In this document: in pieces, positions 1-10,167 of the stretch | Layout of the letters: each line of letters opens with the position of its first letter | How positions within the stretch are numbered: position 1 is the stretch's first letter | Assembly (NCBI GenBank): GCA_963833675.1 | Contig: CAWHYW010000022.1 | Location: forward strand, 248,001 to 312,000 | From: DASQDN01 sp963833675 | GTDB lineage: Bacteria > Acidobacteriota > Terriglobia > Bryobacterales > Bryobacteraceae | Direction of reading: 5' to 3' | Length of the DNA: 64,000 nucleotides | Translations under genes and position numbers: made by a program | The notes under the pieces: generated by a model | Told to the model about the DNA's origin: nothing | The model's database searches: none | Seen by the model: only the letters and a program-made list of their open reading frames with translations

Positions 1-944
1 GTATGCCCGGCGCTCGCACAAGAAAGCTCGGACATCACGTTTAAATCCGGCGTGGCAAACGTACGCGTGGACGTGCAGGTGCTGCAGGACGGCCAGGCAG
101 TCACTGACCTGACCGCGCAGGATTTTGTGATTCGCGAGGATGGCAAGCTGCAGCAGCTGGTTTATTTTGGGCACGAGAAGGAGCCATTGTCGCTGTTGCT
201 GGTTCTCGATGTGAGCGGCAGCATGCGCAAGTATGTCGAGCAGGTAGCAGCAGTAGCCAAGCAGGCGCTGGGACAGCTCCGGATAAAAGATCGGGTGGCC
301 GTTATGGTGTTCGCCCGCGATGCACATATCCGGCTGGATTTCACAGACGACAAAGCATCCGTAGCGGACGAAATTCATGAGGCTGCGTCGGATGAGAGCG
401 TTGGGACCGCCACCAACCTGAATGACGCGCTGCTTGCGGCTGCTCATTACATGGAGGAGAAAGGCGGAGAGGAAGGCAGGAAGCTCTTCTCGTCCTGACC
501 GATAATCTGGGTTTGAACTACAAGAGCCCGGACAGGCCGGTGATCGAAGCTCTGCACGACTCCGACATCGTCATGAATGCCATCGTGGTCGGCAAGGGCA
601 ACCGTCCGACTCCGCAATCCGCAGGAAGGACGCTCAATCCCGATTTCACTCCTCCGGACGTATTCACGATATCCGAGCAGAAAACAGGAGGAGAAGCCGT
701 GCGCGCGGATGAAGGCGCAGGACGGGCTTTCGATCGAATGATCGAGCGCATCCGTACTCGTTACAGCCTTCACTACAAGCATCCTGAAACGGGAAATACC
801 GGATTTCGGAAGATCGAAGTTGACTTAACCACGGCTGCGAAGCTTCGTTACCCACGCGCTCAGGTCAATGCGCGCAAGGGTTATCGCGCTCGGGTCGAAG
901 ACGACGGACGCGCAGGAGCAACAGTCAAACTGGCCTACATCTGA
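1..944 (+). CDS. VWA domain protein (VWFA-related acidobacterial type), 5' partial, frameshifted
   Basis: The reading frame is open from base 1. Its first residues (VCPALAQESSD) look like the end of a secretory signal peptide with an ALA|Q cleavage site, so the true start lies outside the window. Next come a short beta-rich region and a von Willebrand factor A fold with a MIDAS motif (DVSGSM, about base 208). This architecture matches the VWFA-related domain family that is expanded in Acidobacteria; members are exported and of unknown function. The frame breaks near base 480: adding one base in 'aggaagctc' gives GRKALLVLTDNLGLNYKSP and continues to the stop at 942-944. A one-base sequencing deletion is the simplest explanation. 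The stop overlaps the queC start (TGATG), so the two are probably translationally coupled. Confidence 0.8.
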
Positions 945-1622
945 TGCCGAAGAAAGCGGTGGTGCTGCTGAGTGGCGGCTTGGATTCGGCCACTGTGCTG
1001 GCAATTGCAAGCAGCAATCTTTCGCTCCGTACACGATCGCCTTTGATTACGGCCAGCGGCACAGATGGGAACTGGAGCAGGCATCCCGTATCGCGGAAAA
1101 AGCCGGTGTCTGCACGGCATGAGGTGGTTCCGTTCGACCTGAGAGCGTTTGGCGGATCGGCGCTGACGGGCGATATCGCGTGTCCCGAAAGGGTCGAGAT
1201 GTTCGGATCCCGGCATTCCGATCACTTACGTTCCTGCGCGGAATACGATTTTCCTCTCCTTCGCGCTCGCCTATGCCGGAGACACTCGGGAGTTCGCGAC
1301 ATTTTCATCGGGGTGAATGCGCTCGATTACAGCGGCTATCCGGATTGTCGGCCGGAGTATATCGCGGCGTATGAGCGAATGGCGAATCTTGCAACAAAGG
1401 CCGGCGTGGAAGGCTCGCAGAGACTTACGATTCACACGCCATTGATCCACCTGACAAAGGCGGAGATCATTCGGACGGGTTTGTGCCTTGGCGTCGATTA
1501 CTCGCTGACGAGCAGTTGTTACGATCCGTCGCCTTTGGCGTCCATGCGGAAGGTGCGATTCGTGCCAGTTGCGCTTGAAGGGATTTGCGGAAGCAGGCGC
1601 GCGCGATCCGCTGCAGTATTGA
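944..1622 (+). CDS. queC: 7-cyano-7-deazaguanine synthase QueC (multiply frameshifted)
   Basis: The N-terminus carries the PP-loop ATP-binding motif LLSGGLDS (SGGxDS). Piecing the three frames together recovers the family core: AFDYGQRH, then DIFIGVNALDYSGYPDCRP, then a C-terminal zinc-binding cysteine cluster. That last part appears only if one T is restored in 'cctttgg' and one C in 'gtccatg' near 1540-1550, giving SPFGVPCGRCDSC and a natural stop at 1620-1622. At least five one-base shifts are needed in 680 bases, so these are almost certainly sequencing indels. QueC converts 7-carboxy-7-deazaguanine to preQ0 with ATP and ammonia in queuosine biosynthesis. No other que genes are visible nearby. 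The start ATG overlaps the stop of the VWA gene. Confidence 0.85.
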
Positions 1623-1769
1623 GCTGTCGCACGTTCGCGGGCCGCTCAACGAAGCAGAACAATAGCTTCGCGAAACCAAGAAAAAACTGAATGGCCTAAT
1701 TGCCGTTGTTGACCACTTCATTCGCCGTCAACCGAAGCATCGAGCCAATAGCCTTATACCCTCAGCATC

Positions 1770-2135
1770 TCACTCGGTCTTTCTGGCGGCGCCGCGTGTG
1801 ATGATTCCGTCGGCGGTGGTAGCGGTCAAATGAGTCCGGCCGCGGACATCGCCCTCGTACTTCCTATTTGCCGAGGAGAAGCTCAGCTTGCCATTGTTGG
1901 CGATCCCGTTGACAATCGGGCTGTTCCTCCGACATCTCCCGTCAGTGTGTTCCCATCAATTTCCAGATGCAGTCGGATGGTTTGCGCGGCTTGTCCCGGC
2001 CGTTGCATTCTCGCGATCCAGTTGCCGTTTAGAGAACTCTCTGCGCGCGACCTGAAAAGGAAAAATGCCGAGCCCAGGATGGCGATTATGATTCCGCTAG
2101 ATTACGACGGTCCACGCTACCCGCGTCGGGGTCAC
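1770..2135 (-). CDS. small membrane-anchored protein downstream of lptB, unknown function (frameshifted)
   Basis: I do not recognise this family. The GTG at 2135-2133 overlaps the lptB stop as GTGA, which argues for translational coupling. After restoring one base near 2092, the product begins with a short charged stretch and a hydrophobic helix (IIIAILGSAFFLF). A region of about 85 residues follows, rich in beta-strand-like segments (NGNWIARMQRPGQ, IRLHLEIDGNTLTGDVGG, YEGDVRGRTHLTATTADG), ending RGAARKTE at the stop 1770-1772. A second shift lies near 1915. The layout suggests a small inner-membrane-tethered periplasmic protein of about 120 residues. Its position directly behind lptB suggests, but does not prove, a link to envelope biogenesis. 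Confidence 0.5.
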
Positions 2136-2881
2136 TGAATGCTGGAGCCGGGATGCTCCCATTTGAAGGACTCGCCCAGATAGACCCGCTTAACATCGGG
2201 ATCGCGTCCAAGCGCTTCCGGCGTACCTGCCCGGAAGATTTGTCCGTTGTTGATAATGTATGCTCGGTCGGTAACTGCAAGCGTCTCACGCACGTTGTGA
2301 TCCGTTATGAGGATCCCGATACCGCCACGCTTTAAGATCTCCGATAATACGCTGCAGCTCGAGTACCTGAATCGGATCGATTCCGGAGAACGGCTCGTCG
2401 AGCAGCAGGAAGCTTCGGGTTAGTCACAAGAGATCGAGCGATTTCGACTCGACGCCGCTCACCGCCTGACAGCGCGTATCCCTTGTTGTGGCGCACGCGC
2501 TGCAGGCCGAGCTGATCGACGAGCTGATCCATACGATCATGCCGCTCCCGCGAATTGATCGGGAAGCGTTTCCAGAATCGCCATCAGGTTCTGTTCGACA
2601 GATAACTTGCGAAACACCGAAGCTTCTTGCGGGAGATAGCTGATTCCGTTCCGCGCTCGCTGATACATCGGGAGCTCGGTGATGTCGGCTTCATCTAAAA
2701 GTACGCGACCGGAATCGGGGCTGATCAGCCCGACAATCATGTAGAACGAAGTCGTTTTTCCTGCGCCGTTCGGTCCCAGCAGGCCCACGACTTGACCCTG
2801 CTGCACCGAAATCGACACATCATCCACAACCCGGCGGCCACGATAGGCCTTCGACAATTCGATGGTTTTGAGGATCTGCAT
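2132..2881 (-). CDS. lptB: LPS export ABC transporter ATP-binding protein LptB (frameshifted)
   Basis: This is a cytoplasmic ABC ATPase that powers extraction of LPS from the inner membrane with LptFG. The first frame holds Walker A (GPNGAGKTT) and the LptB-typical Q-loop region (YLPQEASVFRKLSVEQN). The second frame holds the signature LSGGERRRVEIAR. Walker B (LDEPFSGIDPIQV), the H-loop (LITDHNVRETL) and the characteristic end (RVYLGESFKW) are recovered after restoring single bases near 2560, 2410 and 2335. Total length is close to the normal 240-250 residues. It starts 9 bases after the stop of the LptC/LptA-like gene, and its stop overlaps the next small gene. The indels are taken as sequencing errors because the gene is normally essential. 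Confidence 0.9.
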
Positions 2882-2890
2882 TCGCAGCGC

Positions 2891-5152
2891 TTACCTTTTC
2901 AATATACGGCTTTCGACCGGCTGATTCTGGGCGCCCTCCACGATCAGCTTGTCGGAGTTCGAAAAATAGGTCAATTGCTGACCTCGTGTCATGCCCTTAA
3001 TGGAATCCACCATCTGAGGCTGGCCGCCCTTCAGAAGCACCTTCGCATCATCGACGTAATATTCGGCATGGTCACTCGTGCCGGTACGCGTTCGCTGAGA
3101 CGTGGTGTCAACGATTTTGACTCCTCCGTCAGCGATCGCATGATCCAGACTCGAGCTCTCCGTCTTTTCTCATCTTCTTTGAGAAATGCCCGAAGCTCTC
3201 TCGAACGGACTACCATCGTGCCGCGCGTCAGCAGCACCCCGCCATCATAGTGCGCGATCCGATCCTTGTCCAGATACTCCATACGAGGCGCGCGAACAAT
3301 CGTAAAGACAGCGCCTTTCTTCTGTTTCTCCGTTTCCGCTTTGTCCAACAATTGGGTGAAGACATTGCCTTCGGCCTGGAGCCGTCCGTTCTTCCGGTCG
3401 ATGTCGATTCGATTCGCCTGCAGCCGGTTCGAACCCTTGCCACATCAGCGCATCGCCTTCGTAGCGGATCTGCTGGTTATGGTCTTTGGCCGTCATTCGC
3501 GCGGCTTTCGCCTGTATGGGCTCATCACCAGAAAGCATACTGCCAGTCTGCTGCTCGGGCTTCTTGTCTTTTTTGTCGGGGAGTCGGGTTGACGTGACGT
3601 CCCCGTCGGCTTGAACGTCGCCTGTCTTTTGCGTCAAGAGGATCGTCCGGGCCGAAGTGGATCCCGTCGAGTCCCAGAATCGTGCCAATCCGATCAAGGC
3701 GATCTGATCTTTGGCCTGGTCGAGCACAGCTCGATCCGCCTTTGCCTGACGATCGCCTTCCTGGTATTTGAAATCCTCCCACTGTTCGAGCTTGGTCAAT
3801 GTTCCGGTTTTCGGTTCGAACTGGGCGGACATTCCCTTGCTGGATGTGATCGCAGGAGGTTGTGGCTTGCCTTTGACCGGCTCGGATTCGGTACGTGTGG
3901 TGACCGACACTGCCGAAAACGATTGGATCTGATTCTCGGGGCCGTATTGGATCGTGATTCCCTCGCCTTCCATGTGGCGCTTCTTCTGCCCGGGCCGATT
4001 TGGAACGAAATCGATCGTTCCCGGAGCTTCCGCCTGCACACTCTCAATCTCCTCGCCGCCCGGCCGCATGTGCATCGCAACAACCTCGCTGCGGAGAATC
4101 CGGGTGTCGGCCATCGGAGTGTTCGGCTTGGAAACTGGCTTCGATTCCACGACTGTCTTGCCGACGGCCGTCGCTTTTCGCAAGGTTGATTCCTCGCCTA
4201 CCAGGTCGAAATCGAGATCAAGCCGGTTCGACGTAACTGTGGTTTCTCCCGTCGCAACCGTAGATATAAGTTTGGCGTTGCCGTCGCCGATAACATCTTC
4301 GACGGCTCCCTTTGCAGCGAATTTCAAATCCAGCCGATCGGCCGCGTACTGTACTTTTCTTTGGGGCTGAAGGTCCTCACCTTTTGCGTTTGCGGCTTCA
4401 ACCGCCCGGATGGCTCCTTTTTCAATGGTGACGATTGCCGGGCCCGCATCCATGGAGAGGGTGGCGCGTTTGAACTTCGACCAGTCCAACAGCCAGACTT
4501 TCGATTCCGCTTCCTTGTAAATGAGCGAGCCCGCCTGAATCTCCATTGGCTTCTCCGTGTCGAACCATTTCAACTCGACTTCGTTGCGCATGTGGAGTTC
4601 TTTGCTGTTCGGATCATATTCGGCGCCAACCGACTTGCCCTCACCCCGATCGAACTTGAAGGCCGCAGGTTGTTCTGTCCACGCCTTGCCGGTTTTGCTT
4701 TCGAAATGTACGGCGGAAGTTTTGATTACGATCAGCCGGCCTTCCTGCTTCGCAGCTTCGGCAGGATCGGCGCCGATGCCCATTGTGATCTCGACATCAC
4801 CTTCAGAGAAGAGGATTCCTTGACCGGTGTCGAATTCCGCTTTGGCGCTTTGCACCTCGTCGAACTTCTTGCCGTCCTTGCTGAACATCTTAAGGGTGAC
4901 GCCTTCGAGCTCGATGCGGCTGCCGGAGGAATCCATCCGGTAGTTTTTCGCTCGCACTTCGTAGCTGGTGATGCCGTTGTGCTTCTCGGAATGAACCCAG
5001 TCGTTAGCGGTGGAAATGACACTGTCTGGGAGGGCTGCAGGCTTATTGGGCGTATTCCGCGCCTGTGTCGTCTTCTGGATGTAATAAACGAAGCCGACGC
5101 CGCTCAGGATGACGACAAGAAGAAGGAGGATAAGCCGGCGGGTGCGCCGCAT
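2891..5152 (-). CDS. LptC/LptA-like (OstA) fusion protein, periplasmic LPS transport (frameshifted near C-terminus)
   Basis: The protein starts with a single membrane anchor (residues about 7-24, LILLLLVVILSGVGFVYYI). A LptC-like domain follows (NGITSYEVRAKNYRMDSSGS, EGVTLKMFSKDGKKFDEV, LFSEGDVEITMG), then several further beta-jellyroll OstA/LptA-type repeats (for example DRLDLKFAAKGAVEDVIGDG and KADRAVLDQAKDQIALIG). The open frame runs to 3245. Removing one G near 3437 and correcting another break near 3165 adds QANRIDIDRKNGRLQAEGN and DHAEYYVDDAKVLLKGGQ, and moves the stop to 2891-2893. The full product is about 750 residues, several times larger than either LptC (about 190) or LptA (about 180). 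It probably provides both the membrane anchor and the periplasmic bridge in one chain. It heads the operon with lptB. Confidence 0.8.
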
Positions 5153-5264
5153 GCGGTGTGACTCTTTCCAGGATACCAGACGAGCCCACGGTGGCGGATG
5201 AACTTTTCCTCACATTGCGTCAACATCTAAATCTACTTTCCTTACATCTACTTACAAGAATATC

Positions 5265-5291
5265 TTGTCACTCGTCACCAGAGTGTGCTAA
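5265..5291 (+). promoter_or_regulatory. CIRCE-like HrcA operator upstream of groES
   Basis: TTGTCACTC-N9-GTGTGCTAA compares with the CIRCE consensus TTAGCACTC-N9-GAGTGCTAA. The right arm matches 8 of 9 bases, the left arm 7 of 9, and the spacer is exactly nine. It lies 94 bases before the groES start. Its left arm overlaps a possible -35 element (TTGTCA, 5265-5270). This is the usual position for HrcA repression of a groESL operon; hrcA itself is not in the window. Confidence 0.75.
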
Positions 5292-5384
5292 TAAAATAGA
5301 CATAGTTCAATTCGGAACTGGACGAGATTTTCAGGAAGTTTCGTAACACTCACCAACACAGCAACGACCATGGAGGTTCAAAGT

Positions 5385-5699
5385 ATGAACATTCGACCGC
5401 TCTACGATCGCATCGTAGTAAAACGACTCGATACGCAGGACGAGAAGACCGCGAGCGGCTTGATCATCCCCGACTCGGCAAAAGAGAAGCCGCAGGAAGG
5501 CGAAGTGAAGGCGGTAGGCAAGGGCAAGCGCCTGGAAGACGGCAAAGTCGTAACCCTGGACGTGCAGGTCGGCGACCGCATTCTTTTTGGCAAGTACTCG
5601 GGCAGCGAGATCAAGCTGGACGGCGAAGAGCTCCTCATCATGCGCGAGGATGAAGTTCTCGGTGTCCTTGACAACGCGACGAGCAAGGCGAAGGCGTAG
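5385..5699 (+). CDS. groES: co-chaperonin GroES
   Basis: This is the ten-kilodalton ring co-chaperonin that caps GroEL in the cytoplasm. The product, 104 residues, begins MNIRPLYDRIVVKR and has the mobile-loop region (EKTASGLIIPDSAKEKPQEG) and the usual C-terminal half (GDRILFGKYSGSEIKLDGEE). The ATG at 5385 is chosen over the in-frame ATG at 5370 because it has a GGAGG ribosome-binding site at 5373-5377 with seven-base spacing and matches the family N-terminus. It is 20 bases upstream of groEL in one operon under the CIRCE-like operator. Confidence 0.97.
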   Translation: MNIRPLYDRIVVKRLDTQDEKTASGLIIPDSAKEKPQEGEVKAVGKGKRLEDGKVVTLDVQVGDRILFGKYSGSEIKLDGEELLIMREDEVLGVLDNATSKAKA

Positions 5700-5719
5700 G
5701 TAAGGAGGAATCAACGAAA

Positions 5720-7353
5720 ATGGCTGCGAAACAGATTGTCTATAGCGAAAATTCCCGTCAGGCGATCCTGCGCGGTGTAAACCAGCTCGCTGACGCCGTG
5801 AAGGTCACGCTCGGTCCGAAGGGCCGAAACGTGGTGCTGGAGAAGAAGTTCGGTGGTCCGACGATCACGAAAGACGGCGTCACGGTAGCGAAAGAAATCG
5901 AGCTGAAGGATCCGCTCGAGAACATGGGCGCCCAGATGGTGCGCGAAGTTGCTTCCAAGACCAGCGACGTTGCCGGTGACGGTACCACCACGGCTACCAT
6001 CCTGGCCCAGTCGATCTTCCGCGAGGGCGTGAAGGCTGTTGCCGCAGGCGCAAACCCGATGGCGCTGAAGCGCGGAATCGAGAAGGCTGTCGAGGCGGTT
6101 GTCTCCCAGGTGCAGACGTTCTCGAAGCCGGTCAGCGGCGACATGATCGCCCAGGTTGGAACGATCTCTGCAAACGGTGACGCGACGATCGGCAACATCA
6201 TCGCTGAAGCGATGAAGAAGGTCGGCAAGGACGGCGTTATCACGGTTGAAGAATCCAAGACGATGAGCACTGAGCTCCAGACCGTCGAGGGAATGCAGTT
6301 CGACCGCGGCTACCTGAGCCCGTACTTCATCACCGATGCGGACCGCATGGAAGTCGTGCTCGAGGATCCGTACATCCTGATTTACGAGAAGAAGATCAGC
6401 AACATGAAGGACCTGCTGCCCGTGCTCGAGCAGATCGCTCGCAGCGGCAAACCGCTCCTCGTGATTGCTGAAGAAGTGGAAGGCGAAGCGCTCGCAACGC
6501 TCGTCGTCAACAAGCTCCGCGGCACTCTGAACGCCTGCGCTGTGAAGGCTCCGGGCTTCGGCGATCGCCGCAAGGCCATGCTGGAAGACATCGCTACCCT
6601 GACTGGCGGCAAGGCCGTCATGGAAGAGACCGGCATTAAGCTGGAAGGCGTTCGTCTGGAAGACCTCGGGCCGCGCAAAGCGCGTGGTTGTCGACAAGGA
6701 CAACACCACGATCGTCGACGGCGGCGGTCAGCAGAAGGGCATCGAAGGCCGCATCAAGCAGTTGCGCGCGCAAATCGAAGAGACGACTTCGGACTACGAT
6801 CGCGAGAAGCTGCAAGAGCGGTTGGCGAAGCTCGCCGGTGGCGTTGCTGTGATCAAAGTCGGCGCCGCGACCGAGACCGAGATGAAGGAAAAGAAGGCTC
6901 GTGTTGAGGACGCCTTGCACGCGACCCGCGCTGCCGTGGAAGAAGGTATCGTTCCCGGCGGTGGTGTAGCGCTGCTGCGCGCGGCCGCAAGGTCTCGATA
7001 ACCTGAAGGGTGAAGGTGACGAGCAGATCGGCATCAATATCATCAAGCGCGCTTGCGAAGAGCCTGTGCGTCAGATCAGCGGCAACGCCGGCCATGAAGG
7101 CGCGGTCGTGATCGGTCAGGTTCGCGACAACAAAGAGAGCAACTTTGGCTTCAACGCCGCATCCGGCGCCTTCGAAGACCTGGTGAAAGCCGGCGTCATC
7201 GATCCCACCAAGGTGACCCGCTCCGCGTTGCAGAACGCCTCCTCGATCAGCGCACTGATGCTGACGACAGAGGCGATGATCGCCGAGATTCCGGAGAAGA
7301 AGTCTTCCGCGCCCGCCGGCCCTGGTGGCCACGGTCCGGAAATGGACTACTAG
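5720..7353 (+). CDS. groEL: chaperonin GroEL (two frameshifts)
   Basis: This is a 60-kDa chaperonin with all hallmark segments: VTLGPKGRNVVLEKKFG, ATP site DGTTTATILA, apical domain (LQTVEGMQFDRGYLSPYF) and IVPGGGVALLRA. The frame breaks near 6668, where an extra G in 'ctcgggccgc' explains the shift (it should read LGRAKRVVVDKDNTTIVDGG). It breaks again near 6995, before DNLKGEGDEQIGINIIKRA. Joined, the length is normal at about 543 residues. The C-terminus ends GGHGPEMDY, a shortened version of the Gly-Met tail. A nonfunctional copy is very unlikely next to an intact groES, so these breaks are the best internal evidence that the window contains sequencing indels. A ribosome-binding site (GGAGG) precedes the ATG. 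Confidence 0.97.
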
Positions 7354-7378
7354 GAATCAGCTTCAACGTAGATCCGTC

Positions 7379-7414
7379 AAGCCGCCGTCCTGCAAGGGCC
7401 GGCGGCTTTTTTCT
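7379..7414 (+). terminator. Rho-independent terminator after groEL
   Basis: The GC-rich stem AAGCCGCC/GGCGGCTT (7379-7386 with 7401-7408) has a loop of about 14 bases and is followed by a run of T residues (7407-7412). It sits 26 bases after the groEL stop and closes the groESL operon. Confidence 0.8.
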
Positions 7415-7454
7415 TTCCTCGCTTTTGTTACGGCTCCGGCATCTAACAAAAGCC

Positions 7455-8574
7455 ATGACGGAGCCAGCACATCTTTTCTCCCCCCTCTCGCTACGAAATG
7501 TTGCCCTTCCGAATCGGATTGTGGTTTCCCCAATGTGCCAATACTCGAGCGAAGACGGATTTGCGACGGACTGGCATCTGGTTCATCTGGGTAGCCGTGC
7601 CGTCGGAGGCGCAGGACTCGTCATCGTTGAGGCGACTGCTGTTTCACCGGAAGGGCGGATCACGCCCGCCGATCTTGGCATTTGGAAGGACGAGCACATC
7701 GAGCATGCTCGGCCGGATCACCGATTTCGTCCATTCGCAGGGCGCGTATGCCGGTATCCAACTTGCGCATGCCGGGCGGAAAGCAAGCATGAGCCGGCCT
7801 TGGGACGAGGAACGTTTAGTCCCGCCCGAAGAGGGAGGCTGGACTAACGTGGTGGCTCCATCGGCGATCGCGTTTGCGCCGCATTATGCCAATCCGCATG
7901 AGCTTGATCAGGCGGGGATTACCTCCATCGTCGCCAATTTCGCGTGTGCCACCCGCCGAGCCATCTCGGCGGGGTTCGATTTAGTGGAAATTCATTCCGC
8001 GCACGGGTACTTGCTGCATGAATTCTTGTCTCCGTTGAGCAACCGGCGCACGGATCAGTACGGTGGCAGCTTCGAAAATCGGTCTCGGCTCCTGCTGGAG
8101 GTGACGGAAGCCGCGCGTCGGGAATGGCCCGATACGCTACCGCTTTTCGTTCGAATCTCGGCAACCGATTGGGCTGAAGGTGGATGGGATATCACGGAGT
8201 CGCTGAAACTGGTGGGGCTTTTGAAAGAGCGGGGCGTCGATGCAATCGATGTGTCGTCGGGCGGGCTAATACCGCAGGCTCGGATACCCATCGGGCCCGG
8301 GTTCCAGACTCCGTTCGCCGAGCGCATCCGTCGAGAAGGTTGGATGCAAACCGCTGCTGTCGGGATGATTACGGATCCAGCGCAGGCCGATCATATTATT
8401 CGGACCGGTCAGGCTGACCTGGTTCTACTGGCGCGCGAACTGCTGCGCGATCCGTACTGGCCTCTGCATGCAGCGGCCCGGCTTGGAAAGCGCGCCTCCT
8501 GGCCGCCGCAATATCTTCGTGCCGCGAGTCCAGGTTCGACTGCCCGATCTGAAATCGTGTTTGAAGAGGATTGA
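7455..8574 (+). CDS. old yellow enzyme family NADH:flavin oxidoreductase (YqjM-like, frameshifted)
   Basis: This is an FMN-dependent ene-reductase TIM barrel. The N-terminus LFSPLSLRNVALPNRIVVSP followed by MCQYSS carries the active-site cysteine region typical of the YqjM-type (thermophilic-like) OYEs. HSAHGYLLHEFLSPLSNRRT gives the His-x-x-His substrate and FMN region, and RTDQYGGSFENR is the standard barrel motif. A one-base break near 7708 separates DEHIE from MLGRITDFVHSQGAYAGIQL. The C-terminus shows the usual DLVLLARELLRDPYWPLHAA and WPPQYLRA, followed by a non-typical tail of about 17 residues that may itself be out of frame. Likely NADPH-linked reduction of activated alkenes or a detoxification role; the substrate cannot be told. 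Confidence 0.88.
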
Positions 8575-8716
8575 GCGCCCGCACCTGGAGGCATCCATCG
8601 CAAGCTTACGAGTTGTGAATAGCAACCTCCGCGCTTCCTATCGGGCTCGGCTCCGAATGATTGTTGTGGCGTTGGAAGTCGCTCGCGGCGATTGTCTCGA
8701 TTCGTAGAATAGGGCT

Positions 8717-10064
8717 ATGAACAGGCGACAATTTCTGACTACGTTGGCGACGTCTGCTGCGATTGCCCAGACTCGCGCGGCGAAGCCGAACATCCTCTTC
8801 ATCCTCGCTGACGATCTCGGCTACGGCGATCTGGGATGTTATGGCCAGAAGTTGATTGCGACTCCGAATATCGACAAGCTCGCCTCAGAAGGTATCCGTT
8901 TCACACAGTTTTATTGCGGCAGCACCGTCTGCGCTCCTTCGCGATGCGCGTTGATGACCGGAAAGCATACCGGGCATGCGCGCATTCGCGGAAATGCAAA
9001 AGTAGATTTGCTGCCCGAGGATGTAACCGTGGCTGAGGTGCTTAAGGAGCGCGGGCTATCGCACTGGCACTCGTCGGCAAGTGGGGTTTGGGCACGGCGG
9101 GCCGATCGGGAATTCCGAACCGCCAGGGATTCGATGAGTTCTACGGCGTGCTCGACCAAAAGCACGCGCACACGCAATATCCCACGCAGCTTTGGAACAA
9201 TGAGGATGAAACTTTTCTCGACGGTAACTTCGGTCCCGCACGGAAGGATTACACGCAGGAACTCTATACGAATCACGCCTTAAGATTTTTGCAGGATAAC
9301 AAGAGTCGCCGATTTTTCCTGTTCCTCTCGTACACGACACCTCACGCCAACAATGAACTGACGAAACAGAGTGGGAACGGCATGGAGATTCCGGGCGATC
9401 ATCCGTACTCCTCGAAGCCGTGGCCGAAACCCGACAGGGATTTCGCCGGAGTGGTGGATCGCCTTGATCGGGATGTCGGCACAGTTCTCGCGAAGCTTCG
9501 CGAGTTGGGTCTGGACCAGAACACAATCGTGATGTTCGCGAGCGACAACGGTCCTCATCGCGAGGGTGGGAACAATCCCGAGTTCTTCGACAGCAATGGC
9601 CCGGTGCGTGGAATCAAGCGGGATCTGTACGACGGCGGAATTCGTACGCCATTTCTTGTGCGTTGGCCCGGCGCTACAAAGCCCGGATCAGTCAGCGAGG
9701 AGGTCTGCGCCTTCTGGGATCTGCTTCCTACGTTCGCGGAAATTGCCGGCGTCAAAGCCGCCAACAGGCCTGGATGGCATGTCGATCGTCGCCGCGATCA
9801 AAGGCGGGAAGGCTGCCTTCTCGACCCTACCTCTATTGGGAGTTCCACGAGAACGGTTTTTCCCAAGCGGTTCGCATGGGCAACTGGAAAGGCGTTCGTC
9901 TGAAAAGCCGACGCGCCCCGATTCAGCTTTTTGATCTGACCACCGACCTTGGGGAAACAAAGGACGTTGCAGCCTCGCATCCCGATGTCGTCAAGCGCAT
10001 CGCGGAGATCTTTGAATCGGCGCGCACGGACTCCAAGGAATTCCCGATTCGCGAACGTACGTAG
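8717..10064 (+). CDS. Tat-exported arylsulfatase-family hydrolase (frameshifted)
   Basis: The product begins with a twin-arginine-type signal (MNRRQFLTTLATSAAIAQTRA). A sulfatase domain follows: metal-binding ILFILADDLGYGDLG, the formylglycine signature CAPSR, and SDNGPHREGGNN. Reading breaks occur near 9065-9085, where two one-base corrections give ERGYRTALVGKWGLGTAGRS, and near 9770-9820, where GLDGMSIVAAIKGGKA lies in another frame before YLYWEFHENGFSQAVRMGNW. The joined length of about 450 residues is normal for type I sulfatases of the AslA/arylsulfatase A group. The cysteine must be converted to formylglycine; no maturase is in the window. The substrate is probably a sulfated polysaccharide or ester and cannot be specified. 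Confidence 0.9.
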
Positions 10065-10167
10065 GTACTAGTACAAATAGCGCACACCACAAACTTGCAA
10101 CGCTTCTCTTCCCCGAGCATCAATCATACAGGGGTGTTATTCTGGCACTCATAGGCGGAGGTGGCTC

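Noticed and set aside
1009..1622. queC as a decayed pseudogene
   Set aside because: All catalytic and zinc-binding motifs are recovered by single-base corrections, and adjacent conserved genes show the same damage, so sequencing error is more likely.
4361..5161. 266-residue open frame on the + strand
   Set aside because: It is exactly antisense to the LptC/LptA-like gene, whose protein has clear family features; the + strand product has no recognisable domain.
5711..6709. 332-residue open frame on the - strand across groEL
   Set aside because: Antisense shadow of the groEL coding sequence, caused by its codon bias; there is no ribosome-binding site or family similarity.
6660..7000. Programmed frameshifting in groEL or other broken genes
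   Set aside because: The breaks are at different, unrelated sites, need both insertions and deletions, lack slippery heptamers followed by hairpins, and affect proteins that are not known to use recoding.
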